Shown: positions 26,368 to 33,293 of the stretch, piece after piece | Layout: each line of letters begins with the position of its first letter | Numbering within the stretch: the stretch's first letter is position 1 | NCBI RefSeq assembly: GCF_009805705.1 | Contig: NZ_VSMB01000001.1 | Location: forward strand, 62,001 to 126,000 | Direction of reading: 5' to 3' | Source: Ruania rhizosphaerae | Lineage (GTDB): Bacteria > Actinomycetota > Actinomycetes > Actinomycetales > Beutenbergiaceae | Length of the DNA stretch: 64,000 nt | Translations under genes and position numbers: made by a program | The notes under the pieces: model-generated | Told to the model about the DNA's origin: nothing | What the model saw: only the letters and a program-made list of their open reading frames with translations | Database searches by the model: none

Positions 26368-26894
26368 CCGACACCGACGAGCAGCACCTCCGCGACGAGG
26401 CCGACTATGCGAGCGCCGACGAGAAGCGGATGTACCAGAAGGGTCGGGGATACCCGAAGAACGCCCGGCCGTTCTCACCGGAGCAGACGCGACGCCGACT
26501 GGGCGACCTGGTCGAGGTGGCTATCCGGTGCGGGCGGATCGTCGAGCGCGGCCATGCCGCATTCCTCGCCGACGACACCGACGGCGAACTTCTGAGGGCA
26601 GCGGCAGAGCGCTACCTCATCACAATCGGGAACATCGTCGAAAAGCTGCACAGCGACTACAAGGACACATTCCCCGACGTCCCCTGGCCGGCCGTCACCG
26701 CGATGCGAAATCTCATCGCACACCACTATGACAAGGTCGACCATGAGCAGGTCTGGCAATCGATCACGCGCCGGGTGCCGGAACTGATCGAGACGCTGCA
26801 CCTCGCCGATTCGGTCGACGACATCACCCTTCCCGCCAATCTCCAGCCACGAACACCCCGGCCAGCCGACCCGTTTCCCGGGCCTGACGCCTGA
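26364..26894 (+). CDS. HEPN-domain toxin (HepT/DUF86 type)
   Basis: This 176 aa protein contains the HEPN RNase motif RX4HXY as R115-NLIA-H120-H-Y122, with helices before it of the DUF86 type. HepT proteins are RNases kept inactive by AMP on the Tyr of this motif. The GTG start overlaps the antitoxin stop (GTGA), so the two are made together, antitoxin first. The N-terminal ~40 residues and the Pro-rich C-terminus are longer than in the shortest HepT proteins. Activity is inferred from motif and context. Confidence 0.85.
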   Translation: MTDTDEQHLRDEADYASADEKRMYQKGRGYPKNARPFSPEQTRRRLGDLVEVAIRCGRIVERGHAAFLADDTDGELLRAAAERYLITIGNIVEKLHSDYKDTFPDVPWPAVTAMRNLIAHHYDKVDHEQVWQSITRRVPELIETLHLADSVDDITLPANLQPRTPRPADPFPGPDA

Positions 26895-27014
26895 CGCCGC
26901 ACCTCAGCAAGGTCATGATGCTGCGGATCGGGTGTGCCCCTACGCTCCGGACCCACACCACAAGCACATAGGCTCCCACCTCAAAGGCGTAGCGACCCCG
27001 GTCCCCTCGCGCCG

Positions 27015-27020
27015 TAGCAT
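27015..27020 (+). promoter_or_regulatory. -10 element TAGCAT of a leaderless promoter
   Basis: TAGCAT is followed by GGCGCC and then the ATG at 27027. There is no ribosome site, so the nuclease mRNA probably starts at the ATG. Confidence 0.55.
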
Positions 27021-27026
27021 GGCGCC

Positions 27027-27980
27027 ATGCCGGAGGACTTCCTGATCGCCCGGAACCCCGAGGAAGGCAGCACGCTGCCGTATCTGCTGCGGATCCCGCT
27101 GGGCGAGCACGGGATCGTGCTCAAGACGCGCGAGGTCTGGCCGCGCACCGGGAAGGTCTACTGCCACCGCGCGGTCGGGTGGCCGAGCGAACCGGAGATC
27201 GTGGAGGCTGTTCCCGTGCGGTCGTGCCGGCGCCGGGGCACTGCGATCGATCTCGTCCTGGACCGCTCCCGCGAGAACCGCAGCCAGTTCGTGCTCACCC
27301 GAATCAAGGGTGGCCGGGAAGCGGTGTTCTGGCAGACCGCACGCACAGCGAAACAGGCGCGCCCCACCGTCGCCATCCCCACAGCCAGGGCGAGTGGCCT
27401 GGCCGGGCTGGAGATCGTGGTCGACAGCCACGAGCGATACGCCTGGAAGTTCAGCCACCAACAGGCCACCACGCGAAAGGCACCACTGGCCGCGGGCGAC
27501 TATGCGGTCGAGCTCGACGGCGCCGTCATCGCCTCCGTTGAACGAAAGAGCCTGAGCGACCTCGTCAGCACGCTCACCACTGGCAAGATGCGCTACCTCG
27601 CGGCCGACCTCAGCGACCTGCCGCGTGCCGCGATCGTGGTGGAGGACAGGTACTCCCAGGTCTTCGCGCTCGAGCACGTGCGGCCATCGGTCGTGGCCGA
27701 AGCCGTGGCCGAACACCACGCGCGGTTCCCCCAGGTCCCGATCGTGTTCTGCGAAACTCGGGCGCTTGCGCAGGAATGGACCTATCGGTTCCTCGCTGCC
27801 ACGTTGGCCGAGATCGCCGGGGAGAACATCGGCGAGGTGCGCACCAGCGCGCTCGCGAGCGCCGCCGCACCGACTCCGGCGGCCATCCGGTCGTGGGCGC
27901 TCGAGGCTGGTTACACGGTCTCGACCCGCGGTCGCATTCCTGCCGAGGTGCGGGCCGCGTTCGACCGCCGCCACGAGTAG
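27027..27980 (+). CDS. ERCC4-type nuclease with C-terminal Lsr2-like DNA-binding domain
   Basis: This 317 aa protein has three parts. Residues 1-110 are an unassigned beta-rich domain. Residues ~125-265 are an ERCC4/XPF nuclease: D133 in VVDSHER, GDY at 157-159 and the metal-binding core V-ERK at 171-174 with D178. Residues ~285-313 match the Lsr2 C-terminal domain (IRSWALEAGYTVSTRGRIP), including the RGR tripeptide (301-303) that Lsr2 inserts into the AT-rich minor groove. The expected enzyme is a nuclease aimed at AT-rich or branched DNA. It is leaderless and sits next to a HEPN/MNT module. Confidence 0.85.
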   Translation: MPEDFLIARNPEEGSTLPYLLRIPLGEHGIVLKTREVWPRTGKVYCHRAVGWPSEPEIVEAVPVRSCRRRGTAIDLVLDRSRENRSQFVLTRIKGGREAVFWQTARTAKQARPTVAIPTARASGLAGLEIVVDSHERYAWKFSHQQATTRKAPLAAGDYAVELDGAVIASVERKSLSDLVSTLTTGKMRYLAADLSDLPRAAIVVEDRYSQVFALEHVRPSVVAEAVAEHHARFPQVPIVFCETRALAQEWTYRFLAATLAEIAGENIGEVRTSALASAAAPTPAAIRSWALEAGYTVSTRGRIPAEVRAAFDRRHE

Positions 27981-28103
27981 GGCGCGCCGGCACGGGGTCC
28001 AACAGTTCCGCAATGGCGGAGCCCGACGGCGCCTCACGCCTCACGCCTCGCTGGTCACCTTCGGTAAGAGACGCCGTCGGGCCGAACGCAGCCGAGCAGA
28101 ACC

Positions 28104-29786
28104 TCATCCGCGCAACTCGAGGTACCTCTCGATCAGCGCCTTCGTCGACGCGTCCTGGTTCGCGAGCGCCTCAGCCTCCCCCGCCACGGCGGGAGCGAGC
28201 TCGGTGGCGAGTTGCTTGCCCAGCTCCACGCCCCACTGGTCGAAGGAGTCGATACCCCAGACCACGCCTTGGACGAAGGTGATGTGCTCGTACAGGGCGA
28301 TCAGCTGCCCGAGAACGGATGGAGTCAGCGCGGGGGCGAGGATCGACGTCGTCGGGCGGTTCCCCTCGAACACCCGGGCCGGGACGATGGCCTCGGGTGT
28401 CCCCTCGGCCCGCACCTCCTCGGCTGATTTGCCGAACGCGAGCGCCTTGGTCTGGGCGAAGAAGTTGGCGAGGAACAGACCATGAACATCGGTCTCCCCG
28501 TCCTTCAACGGGTGCGCCGGCGAAGCGACCGCGATGAAGTCGGCCGGGATCAGGCGGGTGCCCTGGTGGATCAGCTGGTAGAAGGCGTGCTGGCCGTTGG
28601 TGCCGGGCTCACCCCAGAAGATCTCCCCGGTGTCGGTGGTCACGGGCGTGCCGTCCCAGCGCACGCTCTTGCCGTTGGACTCCATCGTGAGTTGTTGCAG
28701 GTAGGCGGCGAAGCGGTGCAAATGCTGGGCATAGGGCAGCACCGCGTGGCTCTCCGCGCCCAGGAAGTTGACGTACCAGACGTTCAGCAGGCCCATCAGG
28801 ACCGGCACATTCTGGGCCAGCGGCGTGGTCCGGAAGTGCTCGTCCACCGCGTGGAATCCGGCGAGGAACTCGGCGAAGCGCTCCGGGCCGATCGCGATCG
28901 CGAGGGAGGTACCGATGGCCGAGTCCACCGAATAGCGCCCGCCGACCCAGTCCCAGAAGCCGAAGGCGTTCTCCGGGTCGATGCCGAACGCGGCCACCTT
29001 GTCCAGGGCGGTGGAGACGGCCACGAAGTGCGCGGACACCGCAGCGGTGCGTGCGTCGTCGACATCCTCGATCGCGCCGGCCGCGATCAGTTCCTTCCAG
29101 AGCCACTCCCGCGCCAGGCGGGCATTGGTCAGGGTCTCCAGGGTGCCGAACGTCTTGGAGGCGACGATGAACAGCGTCGTCTCCGGGTCCAGGCCCTGGG
29201 TGGTCTCGGCCACGTCGGTGGGGTCGATGTTGGAGACGAAGCGCACTTCGAGGCCGTCCGCCACGTACGGCTGCAGCGCTTCATACGCCATCACCGGCCC
29301 GAGGTCGGATCCACCGATGCCGATGTTCACCACCGTGCGCACCGGCTTGCCCGTCACACCTGTCCACTCCCCGCTGCGCACCTTCCCGGCGAAGTCGTAC
29401 ACCTTGGCCAGCACGGCGTGCACGTCGGCGTCGACGTCCTGCCCGTCGACGACCAGCGGCGGCTGCATACCGGCGGGCCGGCGAAGCGCGGTGTGCAGCA
29501 CGGCGCGATCCTCGGTGACGTTGATGTGATCACCGCGGAACATCGCCTCGATCCGGTCCGGCAGGCGCACATCCTCGGCCAGTTGCAGCAGCAGGTCCCG
29601 GGTCTCGTCCGTGATCAGGTTCTTCGACAGATCCACGTGCAGGTCGGCCGCCTGGTGGGTGAACCGGTCCGCTCTCCCGGGATCGTCGGCGAACCACCCT
29701 CGCAGGTTCGGTTCGAGCACACGGCAGTGAGCCATGAGATCGGCCCAGCTGGTGGTGCGAGTGGCGTCGATCGGCGCGTGGGTCAC
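28104..29786 (-). CDS. pgi: Glucose-6-phosphate isomerase
   Basis: This 560 aa enzyme interconverts glucose 6-phosphate and fructose 6-phosphate. Family signatures are present: [49 protein letters not shown] and, near the end, [17 protein letters not shown]. Length matches the long bacterial form. The GTG at 29786 is preceded by AGGAGAG, so I reject a start 34 codons upstream. It stands alone, with no sugar operon partner, as a housekeeping gene would. Confidence 0.97.
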   Translation of the reverse strand: MTHAPIDATRTTSWADLMAHCRVLEPNLRGWFADDPGRADRFTHQAADLHVDLSKNLITDETRDLLLQLAEDVRLPDRIEAMFRGDHINVTEDRAVLHTALRRPAGMQPPLVVDGQDVDADVHAVLAKVYDFAGKVRSGEWTGVTGKPVRTVVNIGIGGSDLGPVMAYEALQPYVADGLEVRFVSNIDPTDVAETTQGLDPETTLFIVASKTFGTLETLTNARLAREWLWKELIAAGAIEDVDDARTAAVSAHFVAVSTALDKVAAFGIDPENAFGFWDWVGGRYSVDSAIGTSLAIAIGPERFAEFLAGFHAVDEHFRTTPLAQNVPVLMGLLNVWYVNFLGAESHAVLPYAQHLHRFAAYLQQLTMESNGKSVRWDGTPVTTDTGEIFWGEPGTNGQHAFYQLIHQGTRLIPADFIAVASPAHPLKDGETDVHGLFLANFFAQTKALAFGKSAEEVRAEGTPEAIVPARVFEGNRPTTSILAPALTPSVLGQLIALYEHITFVQGVVWGIDSFDQWGVELGKQLATELAPAVAGEAEALANQDASTKALIERYLELRG

Positions 29787-30019
29787 AGTTCTCTCCTGAG
29801 GCGGCGCTGGCGGTGATCCCTCACACGGTAGACCGGCCGGGCCCGGCACGACCACCACGGCGGGCGATGTCTCGCCACAGCCCACCACGAGGGCGCCGCG
29901 CCCCGGCCGCCGAATCCCCTTCCCGCCACCGAACCACCCAACAGCCAGTGGAAGGGGGATTCGGCAGCGGTGAGAGGATTCCCTCCAGTGCGGGCCGGGC
30001 GATCGGTACCCTGGAGAGT

Positions 30020-30379
30020 ATGGACAGCCTGACGTTCCGGACCCGGGTGATGGAGATCCAGGCCGAGCTTTCCGACATGGATCCCACCGATCCGGGCACC
30101 GTCGAGCGGGCCACCGAGCTCGCGGACGAGTTGGATGTGCTCGCCGCGGAGCAACGCGAGCGGGCCAACCAGCTTGCCGCCCGGGCGTTCGAGCAGCAGG
30201 TGGCCGTGACCGGCGTCGATACTCCGTTGGAGAAGGTGAGCGAGGCAGTGGACCGCGTCACCGGCACCGATGCGACCGACTCCGATGAGGCCAGTGACAC
30301 CACTGGGACCGGTGGCGCTCGTCCGCATGGCACCGCAGGCCACGGCTCGGACCCAGCAGGCACCGACGACCCGCGATGA
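30020..30379 (+). CDS. Uncharacterised small acidic protein
   Basis: This 119 aa protein is helical and acidic in its first 70 residues (likely a coiled coil, [20 protein letters not shown]), and then low-complexity Thr, Asp and Gly. There is no signal peptide or known domain. The ATG is preceded by GGAGAG, and also by TACCCT with seven bases of spacing, so the message may have little or no leader. Its stop overlaps the start of the next gene by four bases, which implies coupled translation. Confidence 0.65.
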   Translation: MDSLTFRTRVMEIQAELSDMDPTDPGTVERATELADELDVLAAEQRERANQLAARAFEQQVAVTGVDTPLEKVSEAVDRVTGTDATDSDEASDTTGTGGARPHGTAGHGSDPAGTDDPR

Positions 30380-31830
30380 TCCTGACCGCCGACCTCATCC
30401 GCGCCCGCCTCGCTGCCCCGGATCTCCCCGAGACCCTCACCCTGCTCGGTTTCACACCCGAGGACGCCGCCGCCACCCTCGAACTTCGTGAGCGCGCTCT
30501 CGATGACGCCACGATCGAGCAAATCCGGGCCGATGTCCACGAGCTCTCCCGCCGCCTCGGCGATGTCACCCGCGAGATCCCTGGCGAGATCTGGCCACGG
30601 ATCGAGTCCAGCAGCGACGCCGACGAGCGCGCAGCCGTGGGCCATCGCGCGATCCTCACCTTCCTGGCCACCCTGCCCGAGATCCGTGCCTTCCACCGCA
30701 GCCGGGGCATCCCCGAGGCGATCTCCTGGCGGTCACTGGCAGACCTCGGCCAGCAAGTCGCCGTGCACCGGCTCGCCTTCGGCGAGTTCGGACTGCACAC
30801 CCAGAACTGGCTGATCAACACCTGGGCGGGCGGGCTGTACTGGCTCGGCCGGTTGCAGTACACCGTCGAGCGCGCCGGCGACGAGCTCCTCGCTTCCGCG
30901 CACATCCCACGCACCGGCCCGCTCGACCCCGCGGCGGTGGACGCCTCCTTCGCACGTGTCGGGCCGTTCTTCGCCCGCCACTTCCCCGAACTCCCGATCG
31001 CCGGTCTGCACTGCAACAGCTGGCTACTGGACCCGCAACTGGCACAGGTCCTGCCCGAGCGGTCCAACATTGTGGCGTTCGGGCGCCGTTGGCGCCTCAC
31101 CGGGGAGTCCAGCCCCGGCGCGGCGGACGTGCTGTTCTTCGTGTTCGCTCGCCGCGGGCACGTGGATCTGGACGCCCTTCCGCTCACCTCAAGCCTGCAG
31201 CGCGGCGTGGTCGAGCACCTCCAGTCCGGAGGTACCTGGCACACGTGCGCGGGCAGGCTTGCGTTGCCTCCCGACGGCGGCCCCTCCTCAGGCGCTGACG
31301 CCGCCACGGCTGGGGCGACAGCAAGCACCCACGCCACACCCGGGGTGGGACCAGGCGATCTCACCACAGCCGGCGCCGAGGTGCCGGAAGCGCTGGTGCG
31401 GGAGTTCCATCATGTCTACGACGTGCCGGTCGGATCGGCCCCGTCGCTCGACTCCAGCCGCGTGCCGATGCGGATGGCCCTGATCGCCGAGGAGTTCGCC
31501 GAGCTCGTCGGGGCCGTCTACGGCCGGGAGGCCGAGGCGGTGCTGGAGGCCGCCTACCTGCAGGCGGTGAGGGTTGCAGACGACGCACGGGACGCCGTCG
31601 GGGCGGCCGATGCGATCGGCGACCTGGTGTACGTGCTGTACGGGATGGCGCTGGAATGCGGGATCCCGCTGACGGAGGTGCTGGCAGAGATCCAGGCGTC
31701 GAACCTGTCCAAGCTGGGCGTGGACGGCCGCCCGATCCTTCGGGAGGACGGCAAGGTGCTCAAGGGCCCTGGCTACCGCGCGCCGGATATCGCCGCCGTG
31801 CTGGAGCGCGCGCGAGACGGGCGAGTCTGA
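30376..31830 (+). CDS. Fusion of acyltransferase-like domain and MazG-like pyrophosphohydrolase
   Basis: The first ~305 residues of this 484 aa protein resemble the N-terminal and GNAT-like parts of 'acyltransferase domain-containing' proteins, with LHTQNWLINTWAGGLYWLGR and the block LGLHCNSWLL-like GLHCNSWLLDPQLA. After an Ala/Gly/Thr linker, residues ~345-484 form a MazG/phosphoribosyl-ATP pyrophosphatase-like domain: RMALIAEEFAELVGAV, DAIGDLVYVLYGMALE and SNLSKLGVDGRPILREDGK. The latter has the EExxE and ExxD-type metal site (here D in GDLVYV). The combination suggests acyl transfer linked to nucleotide clean-up. This is inference. Confidence 0.8.
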   Translation: MILTADLIRARLAAPDLPETLTLLGFTPEDAAATLELRERALDDATIEQIRADVHELSRRLGDVTREIPGEIWPRIESSSDADERAAVGHRAILTFLATLPEIRAFHRSRGIPEAISWRSLADLGQQVAVHRLAFGEFGLHTQNWLINTWAGGLYWLGRLQYTVERAGDELLASAHIPRTGPLDPAAVDASFARVGPFFARHFPELPIAGLHCNSWLLDPQLAQVLPERSNIVAFGRRWRLTGESSPGAADVLFFVFARRGHVDLDALPLTSSLQRGVVEHLQSGGTWHTCAGRLALPPDGGPSSGADAATAGATASTHATPGVGPGDLTTAGAEVPEALVREFHHVYDVPVGSAPSLDSSRVPMRMALIAEEFAELVGAVYGREAEAVLEAAYLQAVRVADDARDAVGAADAIGDLVYVLYGMALECGIPLTEVLAEIQASNLSKLGVDGRPILREDGKVLKGPGYRAPDIAAVLERARDGRV

Positions 31831-31834
31831 CAGG

Positions 31835-32113
31835 TCACGCGAGCGAGAGGAACAGCTTCTCCAGCTCCTCCGTCGTGAGCCCGTCCTCGGATTCGGCAAC
31901 CCCGTCCGGATCGGCGAGACACTCCTTCATCGCCGAGGAGACGACCGTGAACCCGGCGCGGTCCAAGGCGGTGGAGACGGCCGCCAGCTGGGTGACGACG
32001 GCTCGGCACGAGCCTCCCTCCTCCACCGCGGTGATCACCGCATCGAGCTGACCACGGGCCCGACGGAGGCGGTTGAGGATCCGGCGCTGGGCCTCGGCAT
32101 CCTGCGTGAGCAT
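31835..32113 (-). CDS. CsoR/RcnR-family metal- or persulfide-sensing repressor
   Basis: This 92 aa all-helical protein belongs to the CsoR (DUF156) family of tetrameric repressors. Using M. tuberculosis CsoR numbering, Cys36 (GGSCRAV) and Cys65 (AMKECLA) are present, but the copper-binding His61 is Ala. Two Cys without the His is the pattern of persulfide sensors of the CstR type. So copper sensing is unlikely. It starts four bases after a Cys-rich microprotein gene, and a CsoR-type operator stands before both. The ATG at 32113 is preferred to in-frame upstream starts. Confidence 0.85.
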   Translation of the reverse strand: MLTQDAEAQRRILNRLRRARGQLDAVITAVEEGGSCRAVVTQLAAVSTALDRAGFTVVSSAMKECLADPDGVAESEDGLTTEELEKLFLSLA

Positions 32114-32117
32114 CGGA

Positions 32118-32288
32118 TCAACGCCCCAGGATCCGGGCGAGGAATCCTGGCTGGGGCTGCTGCTCGGCCAGCGGGTGTCCGGGGCACTGCTGCGCCTGGG
32201 GTACGGCACTCATCACCTGGTCGACGTGCTCACCGCAGCCGGCCCAGGTGGTCTTTCCGCAGGTGTCGCACGAGACGGGACGGCACAT
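32118..32288 (-). CDS. Small Cys-rich protein in operon with CsoR-like repressor
   Basis: This 56 aa protein starts MCRPVSCDTCGKTTWAGCGE and has a CxxC pair (Cys7, Cys10), Cys2, Cys18, Cys35 and nearby His residues, so it probably binds zinc or another metal or carries reactive thiols. GAAGGGA precedes the ATG at 32288. It ends four bases before the repressor gene. It is first behind the palindromic operator at 32318. Similar short actinobacterial proteins exist without known function. Confidence 0.75.
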   Translation of the reverse strand: MCRPVSCDTCGKTTWAGCGEHVDQVMSAVPQAQQCPGHPLAEQQPQPGFLARILGR

Positions 32289-32317
32289 GGGGTTCCCTTC
32301 GATCGAATCTGATTTGT

Positions 32318-32333
32318 ATACCCCCTAGGGTAT
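32318..32333. promoter_or_regulatory. CsoR-family operator
   Basis: ATACCC and GGGTAT (perfect 6 bp arms) flank CCTA. The site is G/C-tracts inside an A/T frame, as in known CsoR and CstR operators. It lies 30 bases upstream of the Cys-rich gene and so should control that gene and the repressor gene itself. Confidence 0.75.
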
Positions 32334-32355
32334 CTTACTCTTGTCGTTGTCGCAG

Positions 32356-33060
32356 TCAGGGCAACAAGGCGATGATCGCGAGCACGGCCCACCAGGTGAC
32401 GACCCCCAGGATCATGACGAAACTGGCGATCCACAGGATCCGGGGAATGGGGGTCAGTGCCGCCAGCACTGCCGGGTCGCTACCCCGGCTGCGGTCGCGG
32501 GCCACCGAGCCGAGGTGCCGCCAGGATCCGACCAGCAGGAGCGCACCCATCCCCAGCACCGCCAGTCCTTGCCAGAGCGAGTCCGCCGCCCACCACAGCA
32601 GACCGACCGCGGACACCAAGGCGAGCAGGACGACGGCGGTGAGGACCGAGCGCACCCGGATCAGGGAGCCGAGGAGAATCAGTAGGGCGAGTGCCAGCAC
32701 CGGGGGCGCCCAGCCGTGGGCTGCGGCGACGATGAGGACGGCCCCGACTACCGCGGGGGCGGGGTACCCGGCCCAGGTGGTGGCGATCCGCCCGAATCCG
32801 CGCGTCGGCCCGTGGGTGACCGCATGTCCGGAGGCGTCCATCCGCAGGACGAAGCCGGTGAAGCGCCGGCCGCAGAGAACGCCGATGACGGCGTGCCCCA
32901 GCTCGTGCACGAGCGTCACGCCGAGCCGGGCCGCGCGCCAGGCGGGGCCCAGCACGACCACAGCGACCACGAGCCCGAGCAGCACCAGCAACTCCCTGGC
33001 CGTGGGCGCGAGCGCGCCCACCGGGCCGATCCGGTCGACGATCTGCTGCCACCACTCCAT
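32356..33060 (-). CDS. M50 family membrane metalloprotease
   Basis: This 234 aa protein has about six hydrophobic segments and the zinc motif HELGHA in GVTLVHELGHAVIGVLCG. The block HGPTRGFGRIATTWAGYPAP follows the pattern of the Peptidase_M50B group. The start at 33060 (MEWWQQIVDRIG) is preferred over a start 24 codons upstream. Such proteins may be intramembrane proteases, but for this branch no substrate is known. It ends about 60 bases from the CsoR-type operon. Confidence 0.85.
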   Translation of the reverse strand: MEWWQQIVDRIGPVGALAPTARELLVLLGLVVAVVVLGPAWRAARLGVTLVHELGHAVIGVLCGRRFTGFVLRMDASGHAVTHGPTRGFGRIATTWAGYPAPAVVGAVLIVAAAHGWAPPVLALALLILLGSLIRVRSVLTAVVLLALVSAVGLLWWAADSLWQGLAVLGMGALLLVGSWRHLGSVARDRSRGSDPAVLAALTPIPRILWIASFVMILGVVTWWAVLAIIALLP

Positions 33061-33293
33061 CCGGCTGAGCCTATGCGCCGCCGCTGACCGGACCGACACA
33101 GCCGCGTGGAGTGCGGCGCGATGCTGCCGCACACGGGCGTCGTCGTGTCAGTTCGGTCAGAAAGGCGGCGGGTAGGAGCGCGAGGCGCGGCCGGAGCCGT
33201 CATCCACCGGCACCCGGGCGTTCGCGGCTCGTTCATCCAGTGTTCGCCACGCCCCGAGAGGATCACAGGTGGCCCCAATCCGAAGGAGTACCT

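Noticed and set aside
31835-32113. Copper sensor CsoR as a direct label
   Set aside because: The His61 ligand is Ala, so copper sensing should not be assumed.
33111-33293. Upstream extension of the LTD surface protein by 61 codons
   Set aside because: The GTG at 33294 has GAAGGAG and gives a proper signal peptide; the extension would place it internally.
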